The notes: a model not told the origin generated them from the letters alone. DNA of 64,000 nt from Acanthosepion pharaonis (GCA_903632075.3 CAHIKZ030000025.1:874501-938500), one strand, 5' to 3'; positions 1 through 12,101 are shown, counted from the first letter of the stretch. Made by a program: numbers and translations.

Positions 1-1215
1 GCCATGCCAAACAGTGTATTTCGCAGTTCCAGAAAGGAGAGTAAATTTGAATAAAAATCAAAAGCGGGAGTTGAAAAAGTTATATAATATGGAGTTTACA
101 GTTGTACCAGTCGTTATTGACACACTGGGAACAGTCCCGAAACTCGAGTGAAAAGAAATTAGGGAAATAAATGGCAAATAGGGGGAGAGTCGAGAGCATC
201 CAAGCGATAGTATTACGATAAAGAGTGTGGGAATATTGAGGAGACTTGCTATCGCAATTTTTCGTGTTAGCCACCAGTTGCTACAGGTAGAAATACTCTT
301 TGGGAGTGAATAAGAGAAAGAAAGGGAAAGTGACGTCGACAAAAACAAAGGCAAAGAAGAGAGCGGTGAAAAGAGAGAACAAAGCTACAATAAAAGAAAG
401 AAAGAGAAGAAATGCGACTCAAATCCAAAAAGAGAAGAAATAACGAAAAGGGAAAGAACTAAGAAAGAAGAGATAGAAGTAAAGATCTTGTGAAAGGGAA
501 AAGAAAACAAAAAAAAAGATGTAAAAGAAAAAGGAAGAAGGCGGATTGTCAGCCAAAAGACGAAGAGGTGGGAGAAAAAGACAAAATGTTTTCTTGCCAG
601 CGGTGGCAAATAAGACGATTGCAAAGCACTATAAAAAAAATCCAATCAAAAGGAAAAACACACAAAAAAAAAATAAAAAAAAAATAGAAACAAAGAGAAA
701 GTACAAAATGTAACGACGGGGTTTTAGAGAAAGCTTGGGAGAGACACAGAGAGAAAGAGAGTTATAAGTCGGAGGCGGTTGCCCCAAAACGGATGTAGGC
801 ATCAACTCGGTTGCAAATCGGCGCCTTCATGTCGGACACGCTTCATGTTGGGGGTGGCGAGTAACTAAGGGAAGTGGCGGGAAAAACCAATTAGATTCCC
901 GCGTACGGGGAAAGAGATGATCAATCATGACGCGGGTGGCGGTCACTAAGGCATGTCACGTACTATTACACCACCACACCCGAAACACACACACATACAC
1001 ACGCCTTCTAACCGTTGTCGCTAAGTTTTGCAGCTTGAATAAACCAGATACTCTCGAAGAACTATCCAATAACAGCATAGAGTTTAGAGGATCAAACACA
1101 TAAGCATTGTCTGTGTGCGGATGTCGTGTGTTTTTATATGAATTTGATTGCATTCGTCTGTGCCAATCTCAGGGAATCTTTGCCTATGTATATGCACCCG
1201 TGTTTTGAACGTTTC
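1..1215. other. Purine-rich intergenic stretch
   Basis: No gene is recognised. From about 300 to 780 the plus strand is strongly A/G-rich (GAAAGAGA-type runs), which creates spurious Lys/Arg or Phe/Ser/Leu frames on the two strands. From 780 to 960 the base composition is more balanced, without any motif I can name. Confidence 0.6.
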
Positions 1216-1216
1216 T

Positions 1217-1389
<173 letters not shown>

Positions 1390-2340
1390 TATACTGAACT
1401 GGATAAGTCTTCCCTTTTGCACTGTTCACCTGAAGGATCTTGGGATGCCAAGAAAGCTTCCATCAGTCTTACCCTTCATCACACGGTAGTTAGTCACACA
1501 GGCGACGAGTTTCCTTCATTCAATAGAATCTGTGTATCTCGTTCATAGCACATTCTATGTTGCTACTCGGGCAAATAGGATCTTTGGTAGTCAATGGCAT
1601 TCCTTCCCCGATATAAGAAATAGGGGTCGAGTTATCATTTCCCGACGAGTCGATAATTTTCAGCTTTAGTTAACTTGCGAACGTGCCGGTCTTTTCCAAT
1701 TTTTGGTGCACATCTTTGTGAACAAGAATCGAGACAGAACGTAGGATAGTCATTGGAGTTTTTCCCTTTTATCACAGCGGCATCTGCAGCATTGTCTCAT
1801 TGCTAAAAAAAACATTTTTGAGGACTTCGTTGTTTGAATGAAGTCTCTCAAGCATAATTTAACAAGGGTGCTGAGGCAAGGAGGTGCTGGCAACACCATG
1901 ATGTTAAACAGGTTTCGTCACTACGGAATACAATGGCTGCGTATAACTTTTATTTAAGTGAATTTCTGAAGTTCTTACGCATCCAAATAAAAAATATATC
2001 AGTAAAAATCGAGTGAAAATGTTCCACTAATTATTTAGGTATCAGATCCCAACAGATAAAATCCCAGCAGGCAAAAACTGAGTTGACAAAATCCAAGCCT
2101 CTTACCACAAATGTGGACAAAATGTGTCTTTCATAAATAAAAAAAATCGTATATGAAAAGAAACAAATTTCTCAACGAAAATTCAAATAAGTTATAAGTA
2201 AAATTTTAGTATCAAATTCAGAAAATAATAATAATATCAAATATATACACATATATATATAAATATTATTCCGTTATTAAAAATTTTATTTAAGCCCTTA
2301 ATTCGGCATATTTATTCGTATAAGATCTCCGTGGTTCGTT
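1390..2340. other. Unannotated AT-rich sequence
   Basis: I see no ORF, tRNA-like head, transposon terminus or long repeat here. A short (TA) run lies near 2250. Confidence 0.5.
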
Positions 2341-2344
2341 TACG

Positions 2345-2605
2345 TTTTGGTGTGTTGTAACCTGGGAAGGGTTATTGGATGAGGAATAACCAAAACGGAG
2401 GTTGGAAATGAAATGGTAAACTTTATAACATCAATAAAATACAATACTCGCCAGCGGCGTGAATTAGGTAAACCACTGATAGTGGTGGACTACCTAGATA
2501 GCTTATTATCTCCACATACAATAGTGGCCAACGTATTTATGAGGATTGGGACATACCCATTACTGTTCATACGTACGGTATTTAACATGGTGCAAACACT
2601 GAAAG
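2345..2605 (+). repeat. Dispersed repeat R1, copy 1
   Basis: About 250 bp align closely with 62340-62590 in the same orientation. Shared landmarks are GTTGTAACCT, GGAATAACCAAAAC, CTCGCCAGCGGCGTGAA and GGGACATACCCATTA. An AATAAA-like word lies inside. The length and the lack of a tRNA head would fit a solo LTR or a non-autonomous element, but no flanking duplication or TG...CA boundary could be fixed. The small ORF at 2413 is conserved only as part of the repeat. Confidence 0.75.
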
Positions 2606-2822
2606 AACCATTCTGAAGGCTTCCTGTACATAAAGATGGGTATTATGGGAACAAAGCCTCCCTAACTATGAAATATATCGAATATGTATTGTTAGAAAAT
2701 GTCTTTTGGGGGTCGAAACGATTTACTATGAATTTCTGTTGCAAACAGGGAAGACCCATAAACTCATACCTAACAGAAATAGATTTTTCTTGTACATAAA
2801 CACACACACGCACACATATATA

Positions 2823-3702
2823 TAGGGGGCGATGGATAAATTGTCATCAAAATTACGCAAAAATGAAAATAACACTGACATCTCATTGTAAAAGATATTT
2901 TACCAAAATTACACAAAAATATCTTGAAATAGTAAAGAGTAAATTCATTCAATAAAATCGAAATTGGCTTCAACCACGGCTTCCAGACGACTTCAGAATC
3001 TCCTGCAACTCTTCTGGACGGTCTCCTTGTTTAAGTTGCTGAATGTTTCCATAAACCTTGCCTTCAGTTCATCTTTGTTGTTACAAGAAGTTTTGTTGCT
3101 CTCTTGCTCAACTGCGCCCCACACATAATAAGCATCGGGGTTTGAAGTCTGGTGAGTTAAGTGACCAAACGTAAGGGGTTATGTGGTTGCAGAAATTGTC
3201 TGACAGGCATGACTGGATTCTCCTGCTTGTGTGGCATGATTCAGAGTCCTGCTGCCAGACATAGGGTCGTCTAGCAGGTACTCTCTTGACCCAGGGCAGC
3301 ACGATCTCCCTAAGGCACTTGATGAAGTCCTCCGTGTCGAGTCTGAGGCCCTGTGGAAAGATGAATCGTTTATAACGTCGCTATTACTGGTGATCACTTC
3401 ATACACATTCGTAGTCACCATTAAGTTCATACATTTTTTCCGAATCCTCTGCACTGTCCTCAAATTGATACCCAAACGATTTGAAATGTTTCTTATTGGG
3501 GATTACGGCGTTAATGCCAAGCAGTACAATATGCTGTTTCAAAATTTCTTTCGGAGTTAATTGCGTCACGGTGCTCTTTTTCTCAAAGACGGTGTACAAA
3601 TGACCCTACTATACTTTGTAGCCTACAAAATCAAAAACAAACAACGCGCATGCGCAAAATTAAAAAAAAAAATGCCGTCAATTTACCCATCGCACCCTCT
3701 AT
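2823..3702 (-). mobile_element. Decayed mariner-type DNA transposon
   Basis: The element is about 880 bp with imperfect terminal inverted repeats: GGGGGCGATGGATAAATTG at the left, matched on the opposite strand at 3680-3700, flanked by TA. The minus strand between about 3600 and 2955 carries a broken transposase. An N-terminal helix-turn-helix-like part lies at 3599-3399. The C-terminal catalytic part at about 3320-3108 keeps RPYVWQQDSESCHTS and YVWSLNSPDFKP, the second and third acidic residues of the mariner DDD triad, here 32 residues apart. Frameshifts and loss of the middle part make it non-autonomous. Mariner transposases cut and paste DNA at TA dinucleotides; this copy should be inactive. 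Confidence 0.88.
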
Positions 3703-4126
3703 ATTAGTATTATTGTCTCAATTTGATATTAAATTTTGAATTAAAAGTTCATTGAATTATAATTTTAAATTTGTTTCTTTTTATATATAAGACGTTTGTA
3801 TTCTGAGACTGGAATTTTATCTACTTTTAAGTTTTAGGCTCAGTTTTTGACCGCTGGGTTTTTCTCATGGATTCATTTAGTTATTATGTACACGTAAATG
3901 TGGGTAGGAATAATTCAGTTCGCTTGTATCTTATTCACTCAACCATTCACAAAACTTCATAAAAAATTCTCTCTAAATAAAATCAGATTGTATTTTCTCG
4001 TCTGATTCATTCATATCCCAACATCCAGTGACACGTATTGATGCTGGATGTTTTAAGGAAATAATTACTAATTTTAATAGCATTTTCATATTTGAAATTT
4101 CTGATGAATCGTAATTCTTCAGTTAA

Positions 4127-4148
4127 TCTTACTTATTATAAAACGCAG

Positions 4149-4226
<78 letters not shown>

Positions 4227-4875
4227 TTTATATATTGGATCGGATTTCCTACATTTTTCAACCGATTTCAACAAAACTTCACAGGACTACGTAAAATTAC
4301 CTTGCGGTGGTTCTGACAGCGCCAAAAATTGGAAAAACACAATTGTTTTTGCACGAAATCAATTTGAAAACACGATTAAGAGGCATCACCAGAATGAAAG
4401 GGGGACAACTCATATCGAGTTATACTTATTATAAAACCCAGGTTGGTTGTGTGAGTGTGTGTGTTCGTTTATATATGGGATCGGATTTCCTACATTTTTC
4501 AACCGATTTCAACAAAACTTCACTTTTTTTTTTGGCAGGTAGTGTTTCTTATTTTCTTGCACACTTTTTTCTTTATTTTTACATTGAGAATGCTTTAATA
4601 ATTCTATTTACAAGAGAATTTTTTATAATGAAATTCTATTCAATCGATAGACTCATAACGATTGAAAACAATGTTTTTGTTTGAGTTTGGGTTTGACCAA
4701 TTCGTTAAAAAAAACAAAAAAAAAAACAAAAAAAAAAAAAATAATTAAGACATGCGTGTCCGTCAACCTTAAACAATAATCTTTGTCAATTTTATTTTTC
4801 AGTCTTTATGATGGTCGATACTTGATCTATCTCTTACTGTTACATCCCCGGGCAACGCCGGGCTCTACTGCTAGT
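4127..4875 (+). mobile_element. Non-autonomous Helitron-like element
   Basis: The right end has the Helitron signature: a short GC-rich hairpin (CCCGG/CCGGG near 4847-4862) followed a few bases later by CTAGT at 4871-4875. A plausible 5' TC lies at 4127, next to ACTTATTATAAAAC. A (TG)n tract fills 4153-4222. A second partial copy of the 5' section (ACTTATTATAAAACCCAG, then GTGTGT and GGATCGGATTTCCTACAT) begins near 4425, so the element contains an internal duplication. There is no Rep/helicase coding sequence. The same hairpin-CTAGT end recurs at 30916. Confidence 0.72.
4153..4222. repeat. (TG)n microsatellite
   Basis: About 34 uninterrupted TG units inside the Helitron-like element. Confidence 0.98.
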
Positions 4876-6260
4876 GATTGAATAAGCTCATGGCGAGTTC
4901 TACGACAATAAAATATCCGTAGAAGATCCCCCCTATCGCATCGTTAAATATTTGAACAACATTAAGAACATATTCAAATGACAACCATAAATATGAATTC
5001 CAGTTGTTATTTTAAGAAGTAAGAGGGTACAAATAAAAATATCTAAAATTCACAACTTTTTCCATTTCACTGAAACAGACATTAAACTCTTTCACTCTCT
5101 CACTAGAACCATGTAACATCTTTCTTATGTTTTTTGTCTTTTCACGCGGAAATGGTCCATTATTTATGAGGTATTAAGAGGACGTAACGGTCGTGCGAAA
5201 TAACGAAGGGAGGGAAAAGCACAATTGTTATATGGTGATTACTACTAACCTAGAACATCAGGTGATTATACGCAGCGTGATGGCAATCTTTATCCTTCAT
5301 GTCCGTAAAAAGGCGTGTCAAAAGGAATTTTTTTTTATTCAAACACAGTATTCACTAAATGATAAGGTTTGAGTAATAAAATCATGTCAGATTAAAGATT
5401 AAAAGCCATTAATTCTTTAAAAATACTTATTTTTTCTCGACATCCCACAACATAGCCACCAGGTTTCCTTGTATAATTGCAAATGTATTTGATCAATTCA
5501 CCCTAAACAAGGCAATAAAGCGACTAAGACTAAGAATGGAAGAAACCAAGAAAACATTATTGAGCATAGAGGACACGATTCAAGGAGACAGAAGATGACG
5601 AATGCCGTGTAACGTTCCAGAAAATAAATAAAAATTTCCAGGAATTCTTGCATTCTTTATAGTGTTTCTCATTTAAAAAAATTCAAAAAAAAAAGTTGTG
5701 CCCTGAATACATATTGTTAAGAGAAGAAAAAGTATTTTTATATTATTCGACAATATTCAATTTTTCAGCTACAACTTTTGGCGACACTAATATGACATTG
5801 TGTCAAATTTGAGGATTTGGGTTAGAAAATGACATCACCACACTGTCACATAATCCCACCAACCAAAATACATATCCGCTGGGTAGTGGATATAAAGCAT
5901 TATAAATCACTCCTGTATGCAAAAAGAAATAAAGAAATGTCTGCCAAATAATAAATCTATTGATAAATACCACAGAAAGAAGTACACAAAAACTTGGAAG
6001 CAGGATAGAAATTGCATTTTGGGATTGAGTTCTAAATAAATGATTAATCTGTGATGACCAATCTTAGGATATAACACACAATAAAAGACAGGTTACAACG
6101 TCTAGATGTACTTTGAACATGCATTGAATATCTGGCTAGCACACGAGAAAAAATCTATAATATTATTATGCAATGGTCTATATAAGTAAAATGTTGGTGG
6201 TGCATTTCAAGGGCAAATAATAGATGAGAATGTAGTAATTAAAACGTATGCAATATCTGT
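4876..6260. other. Unannotated AT-rich sequence
   Basis: No credible ORF, RNA gene or element boundary is seen. Confidence 0.5.
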
Positions 6261-6274
6261 CTATATCTCTGAAA

Positions 6275-6641
6275 TGAGGTATTATGATTATTTACATTAT
6301 TTGGTCTGTTATCCTCATATTCATTGCCATATTCACAACGTTTCGACCGTTGTACACTCCGACCTTCTTCAGTTGATTGGAATTTCGAAACGAACCCTTT
6401 ATTTCCTCCACTGGGGTAGACTGTTCTAGCTACACGTGCAATGACTCTACCGGATGTATTAGTTATGGTATATTATGGTAATTTACTGACGCTCATCAAC
6501 TCTCAGTTATGATATTTTATGGTGATTTAATAACCCTCATCAACTCTCCAAGTTTTTTCGTTCACCACTGCTGTGGCCTGGTATTGAACTCACAACTCTT
6601 TGGGTCTAGTCACTGGATCTAATCAACGTCTTTATCCATTA
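6275..6641 (-). mobile_element. tRNA-headed SINE, family D (copy D1)
   Basis: On the minus strand the order is: a degraded tRNA-like head with a B-box-like GTGAGTTCAATACC at about 6578-6591, a body containing GAACAGTCTACCCCAGTG, the hammerhead-like core at 6333-6373 (CTGAAGA, stem GGTCG/CGGTC, GAAACGTTGTG), and a tail ending near ATACCTCATTTCAGAAATA. About ten copies are recognisable in this window. Stem II here pairs with two G-U wobbles. Expected transcription is by RNA polymerase III from the head; this copy is diverged. Confidence 0.8.
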
Positions 6642-6649
6642 AAAAAGGG

Positions 6650-7215
6650 TAAGGAACAAGCAAACGCCAAGAGTTTGGGGTTTTAATTATTTAAATACGA
6701 AGCCCTATTAATTTATTTTAGTTTATTAAACATTGACTTAATTCTTTAATGCCCTAATTCGGTATAAGCTATCTTCGTGTACTAGGTACCTCTATGGACA
6801 TTTTAAAATAAAAAAGCGCATTTTAAATAATAAAAATGCTTTCTTTGATCTGAAATTTCGGTACAATTTGTAAGACAATGGACTGAAGCTAAACCGAATT
6901 AAAAGAAAAATTAATTTCCATATAGAAACATATTAAATATTTCGAAAACATTTATACAATTTTTCAGCACTCATCGAGCAGTCATTGTATACGAAAACTG
7001 TAAACCAAAAATTTAAAATTCTCATTAAAATCCAATATTTAACTGTTTCTAAATCTATTAGTAAATTTAAAAACGTAATTCACTGGATTTTCTAAAAGTA
7101 ATGCTTACCTTTTACTGAAAACAAAATAAAGATACCAATTACTAATATTATTTGTCCGCCATTTTAGAACATGGAGAAATTTTGGATTTGTTTCAAAGAC
7201 TTATTTCGAGATAAC
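6650..7215. other. Unannotated AT-rich sequence
   Basis: Nothing identifiable apart from A/T-rich low-complexity sequence. Confidence 0.5.
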
Positions 7216-7550
7216 AAGGAATTTGAGAATTATTAGAACTTACACGGCCGAACAGACTTTAGTATTCGTTACCACTGTAAAAGTTAGACTATTCGGTGAA
7301 ATAGTGATTCTGAGTTCAATCCCTCGACCGAGCAGTGCAGACATAGATTCAGTGGAAAATATTAAACAGGAACCAGATGAGCTACCCCTAGACGCAGACA
7401 GCGGAACAAGATTAAATAAACGGATCAGTTCGAAATTTCTCGAAGGTTACCGAGATCGGCAAGTACCGCCCGAAACGTTTTGATAAGGCCAACAGAGATA
7501 ATGAGAATCGTCCATATTTAAATAATGTAAATAATAGACTGTTTTGTTTT
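7215..7550 (+). mobile_element. Diverged SINE, family D (copy)
   Basis: A B-box-like TGAGTTCAATCCCT lies at about 7312-7325, followed by body sequence and CCCGAAACGTTTTGATAA near 7467-7484, then the family tail (AATAATGTAAATAATA). The short ORF at 7223-7483 runs through the SINE and is not a gene. The hammerhead-like 5' core is lost in this copy. Confidence 0.6.
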
Positions 7551-7562
7551 TTTAGTGTTAAA

Positions 7563-10140
7563 CATTTATACTCTTCCCCTACAAGCTACGTGACATTTGC
7601 ATTCTCCATAATGGGTGAAATCATGACAAGCTCTCTGCAGACATGAAGAAAATGAAAAACAAAAGAGATTAGAAATAAAAGCCGAAGTTGACAAACTGCA
7701 CATATTAAAGAAAAGTCAAGGAATAACAGGAAGAACAACGGGGGAATTGTGGAGTGAAGATGGAAATATACACGAAGACAATCAATAATCACATGACAAA
7801 AATGGTTTCTGAGTCAGAGCATCAAGCGCATCCTTCCGGTTAGTAAATTAATGCTTTGAAAATAAATATTTTATATTTTCCAACCAATGGGTTACCTTCC
7901 TTTCAACAATAAAACCATGCTTCGTAATCACTTTGAAGCGTGTTTAAGTAAAGTCACTAGACAGACAAAACCAGTAAAGAGATACATACCACAAAGCACG
8001 ACTTACTCATTGACTCCTTTTCCTCAACGCGGTACGTAACATTTATACTCTTCCCCTATAAGCTACGTAACATGTGCATTCTCCATAAACAAGCTACGTG
8101 ACACTTAGACTCTTCCCTACAACCTCCGTGTTATTTACTCACCAAGCTACGTGACATTTAAACTCTTACTCACGAAGCTAAGTGACACTTACACTTTCCT
8201 CACTAAGCTATGTGACCTTTACACACTACCTACACTAAGATATTTGTCATTTACACTCTTTCTCACCAAACTACGTGACATTTACCTTCTTCCTCCCCAT
8301 ACTAAGAGACTTTTACACTTTACCTCAGCAAGCTACGTGACATTCAAAGTCTTTCTCACCAAGCAACATGACACTTACACTTTCCCTCACCAAGCGACGT
8401 GACATTTACAACCAACCTTCACTAAAATAACCTATCAGTTACCTTCTTGTTCACCTAGCTACGTGAAATTTATACTTCTTCAGAAAGTTACGCGACATTC
8501 ATACTCTTTCTTCGCAAACTACCTGACATTCTCATTCTACCTTACCATATTACGGGATATTTAAGCTCCGCCACAAGAATTTCCGTGACACTGATACTCT
8601 TTCTCACCAAACTAACTGATATATACATTTTTCATAAGTAGCTTTTACACTCTTCCTTACCAAGCTACCTGTAATTTACGCAATTCCTCGCCGGGCTACG
8701 TGACACTTATATTCTAACTCACTAAGCTACGCGACATTTACACGCTACCTAACCAAACTACTTGTCATTTACACTCTTACTTTACTAAGATACTTGTCAT
8801 TTACACTCTTCTTCACCAAACTACTTGACGTTTTCACTCTTCTTCGGCAATCTACGTAGCATATAAATTCTTCCTTCACCAAGCTACGTGATATATACAA
8901 TTCATCACCAAACGACATATTTACACTCTTCCCCACAAGCTACATGACACTTGCACTGTACTTCATCAAGCTACATGACATTTACATACTTCTTCACTAA
9001 GCTATGTCACATCTACATTCTTCTTCAACCAGCTCCGTGACACTTCCACAACAAGCTACGTGACATTTAAACTCTAACTCGCCGAGCTACGTTAAATTGA
9101 CACTATTCCTTATCAAGCTACGTGACATTTAGACGATTTCTTCACAAGCTAGCTGACCTTTACATTATTCCTCACAAAGCTACGAGATATTTGCACGATT
9201 CCACACCGGGGTACGTAACACTGAATATCTTCCTGAGAAAAACTAAATTACATTTACATTTTCCTCACCAAACTTCCACTCTTCTTCACCAAGCTACCTA
9301 ACAGTTAAACTCCTCCTCGCCTAGCTACTGGATACTTGAAATCTACGTAACCAAGCAACGTGATATTAACACTGTTCCTCACCAAGCTACGTGATATTGA
9401 CACTCTTGCTCAACAAGCTATCTGACATTTAAACCCTCCCTCACCAAGCTACGTGACATTGATATTTTCCTCACCAAACTCTCTGTTAGTTACATTTTTC
9501 CTCATAAAGCTACATGACACTTACACTCTTCCGCACAAAACTACCTGACATTTATAGTCTTCCTCGCCAAGCTACCTGATATTTACAGTCTTACTCACCA
9601 AGCTAAGTGACAATTAAGATCTTCCTGACCAAGCTATGTGACACTTACCCTCTTACTCACCAATCTACGTGATATTTACACTCTACCTTACTCTAAGATA
9701 CGTGATATTGACACTCTTCCTGACCAAACTACGTCATATATACACTCTTCCTTACCAAGCTACCTCAGATTGATATTTTTCTCACCAAGCTACGTGACAC
9801 GTACACGCTGCCTCACAAAGCTACCTGACATTTACGCTCTTCCTCACCACGCTATGTAATATTTACACACTTCCTCACCAAGATACGTGACACTTACATT
9901 CTACTTCACCAAGCTATGTGACATTTACACTCTTCTTGACAAAGTTACAGTCTTTCTCACCAAGTTACACAACACTTACCCTCTTCCTCGCGAAGCTACG
10001 TGACATTTACACTCTTCCTCGTCAAGCTACGTGACACTTACATTCTACCTCAGCAAGCTACCTGAAATTTAGTCTCTTCCTCAGCAAGTTACGTAACATT
10101 TACACTCTCCCTTCACTAAGCTACCTGACACTTAAATCCC
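7563..10140. repeat. 31-bp minisatellite array
   Basis: From about 8037 to 10133, and as a lone copy at 7563-7610, a 30-32-bp unit repeats about 65-70 times. Its consensus runs CCAAGCTACGTGACATTTAC followed by ACTCTTCCTCA. Units diverge by substitutions and small indels, so the array is old. Each good unit contains TACGTGAC. The short ORFs at 8151 and 9638 (Thr/Leu/Pro-rich) are shadows of the repeat. Confidence 0.95.
7640..7789 (+). pseudogene. Unrecognised coding-like remnant
   Basis: One frame reads about 49 residues rich in Glu and Lys, including IKAEVDKLHILKKSQG and TTGELWSEDGNIHEDNQ, then a stop. It looks like the end of a coiled-coil-containing mobile-element protein rather than random sequence, but I do not recognise the family. 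It sits in a roughly 430-bp block flanked by copies of the adjoining minisatellite, so it may have been inserted into that array. Confidence 0.3.
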
Positions 10141-10145
10141 CCCCC

Positions 10146-10860
10146 TCACTTTCTCCTTGGCTCTTTTTTCACATACATACACGTGAAGAATCCATATTTC
10201 TTTTATGTTAACCAACATCTAATAAGAAAAGATCTTTAACACAGGAACCTTAACAGTGATACTTCCTGAGAAATTTTGTTTTAAAAAAAACGAATATAAA
10301 AATAATTTTATTTTTATATTTAAAAAAGCTTTCTCACATTTTCCTTTGTTGTGGGTTGATTCAAATCAGCCAGAACCTCTCTTCTCACAATACAGGCTAA
10401 GCATGTATCATCAATCTCACGGTATGCGTGCAAAAAGACAGAGAGGGAAGTTTCTGAAAAGAAAAGCAAAAAAAAAACATGTCTCGCTTTGTGGTTGACC
10501 GAAAATCTAAAAAACATTATCAAGTCCACAAAAGATTTAGTAATTCAACCACTATCGGGTCTTATGGGCTACGGTTCATCAAGACACACCCTATGCTTCA
10601 CTGCTGTAGACTGTTTAGCCCTGACTAAAAACAAAACAAAAAACTACTCACAAAGAAACTATTTTTGTGTTAAATACCACAGATAGCCTCAAGCGATGGG
10701 GACGCTTTTGGAGGTCTCTAGCCATGTTTTAAATACTCATGTATCCGTGTTTTTGTTTCGATTCGGGTAATTTCTTATCACGAGTCGAGGGCGATTATGT
10801 CGTTCGTGCAGTTTCTTCATTACGGTACCTTTTTTCCTATACTAAATTTGTTATAACTTA
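10146..10860. other. Unannotated sequence
   Basis: Short frames at 10256-10686 show no recognisable protein. No repeat boundary is evident. Confidence 0.5.
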
Positions 10861-11440
10861 TCCATACCCCAAGGTATTTGAAGTCTTTAGTATTTACTAA
10901 TTTCTCGTCCTGAATTTTATGATGGAGTCAAGGTAGGTGCCATCACTGCTTTCATCCCAATTCCAGATCATAGTTTCTGTTTTGGAAAGGTTTATCTTGA
11001 GTCCTATTTCTTGAAACATTTGATAGAGGATGTTTTCATTTTTATGATGGATTCAGGGTAGGTGCCATCATTGCTTTCATTCCGATTCCAGATTTTTCTT
11101 CTGTTTTTTGGAAAGGTTTATCATGTGTCCTATTTCGTGGAAAACTTGGTGAAGGAGGTTTTCATTTTTATGATTGTTTCAGGGTGGTGCAATTATTGCT
11201 TTCATTCCAGTGCCAGATGATAGTTTCAATATTGGAAAGCTTTATCTTGATTCATATTTCTTAGAACACTTGATAGAGGATGTTTTCATTTTTATGATAG
11301 ATTCAGTGTATGTCCTATTACTGCTTTCATTCAAATTCCAAGTCATTGTTTCCGTTTTGGAAAGGTTTGAATCATATTTCTTGCAACACTTGATAGAGGA
11401 TGTTTTCATTGATATGATTTTTTCCAGTTAGTGCCATCAA
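10860..11440 (-). mobile_element. LINE reverse transcriptase fragment expanded into a ~125-bp tandem array
   Basis: The minus strand at about 10925-10840 encodes EKLVNTKDFKYLGVWISY, a motif just C-terminal to the LINE reverse transcriptase palm. The upstream coding segment (IGLKINLSKT-like, then IWNWDE-like, then GTYLDSIIK-like) is repeated about four times. The repeating word TTTTATGAT recurs at roughly 10919, 11044, 11170, 11294 and 11414, giving units of 120-126 bp. The order of the motifs fits the RTE-like LINE seen elsewhere in the window. No intact ORF remains. Confidence 0.75.
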
Positions 11441-11455
11441 CGTTTTTTCCAATTG

Positions 11456-11457
<2 letters not shown>

Positions 11458-11501
<44 letters not shown>

Positions 11502-11605
11502 ACAAAGTTGAAAAATCATTTAAATGACATTAATTGTCACAACTTTCTCAAATCTCTTAATTTTTTCGAATTTTATATCCTACTGACACACACACGCACA
11601 CACGA

Positions 11606-11637
<32 letters not shown>

Positions 11638-11655
11638 GTGTGTGTCTGTGTGTTC
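11458..11655. repeat. (TA)n and compound (CA)n-(TA)n-(TG)n microsatellites
   Basis: (TA)n at 11458-11498, then CA/TA/TG tracts at 11586-11655. Confidence 0.97.
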
Positions 11656-11659
11656 ATAA

Positions 11660-11862
11660 CATATCTCTAATTGAGTACTGTTGCAAAAAAATAGCCCCTC
11701 CACCCGTAAATAAAATGAATTGGTACACTATCGTCATAGTAGGCTATAAATGTCAATAATTAGATTATGCTATAGTCAGTTTTCGATCAGCACCTGACGA
11801 CTGCGCCTCAAATAAAAATTGAAAGTTGAGCTACCGGTTAGGAAAAACATGTATATTTTTTG

Positions 11863-11900
<38 letters not shown>

Positions 11901-11925
11901 GAAATGTAGTTTTAAGGTGTGCTAT
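11660..11925. other. Unannotated sequence with a (TA)n tract
   Basis: (TA)n lies at 11868-11897. CTGACGA near 11807 was examined as a hammerhead core and not accepted. Confidence 0.5.
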
Positions 11926-11985
11926 ATTTATGGGATGAAGTGCTCAATATCAGAGATAGATAGTAAATATAAAAGTGAACATTGA

Positions 11986-12050
11986 ATTCAACACTCAGAG
12001 GCGACAGGCTGTTTCATGCTAAACCCAGTCATCAGACCACCTGAGTGTTG
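11986..12050 (-). ncRNA. Hammerhead ribozyme-like motif, family B
   Basis: Reading the minus strand: helix I strand CAACACTCAGGTGGT, core CTGATGA (12029-12035), a weak stem II region, GAAA, helix III ACA/TGT with loop GCC, cleavage triplet TGTC (U16.1, C17), and the helix I return strand GCCTCTGAGTGTTG. Helix I pairs over about 14 positions with one bulge and one U-U mismatch. This is the type I hammerhead arrangement. Stem II is the weak point: CTGGGTTTAGCAT forms only about two pairs and lacks the usual G-C at its base, so activity may be poor. The sequence lies inside a short dispersed repeat shared with 32125-32275. Confidence 0.7.
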
Positions 12051-12068
12051 ACTTGAATGTTCACTTTT

Positions 12069-12069
<1 letters not shown>

Positions 12070-12101
<32 letters not shown>

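Noticed and set aside
4100..4125. CTGATGA at 4101 as a hammerhead core
   Set aside because: No stem II or GAAA box follows within 60 bases.
8037..10133. Regular repeat spacing that could suggest a CRISPR array
   Set aside because: The unit is continuous without unique spacers, diverged along its whole length, and the genome is animal. It is a minisatellite.
11795..11860. CTGACGA near 11807 with a later GAAAG as a hammerhead core
   Set aside because: Stem II cannot form at the right distance, and no cleavage triplet or helix I partner is present.
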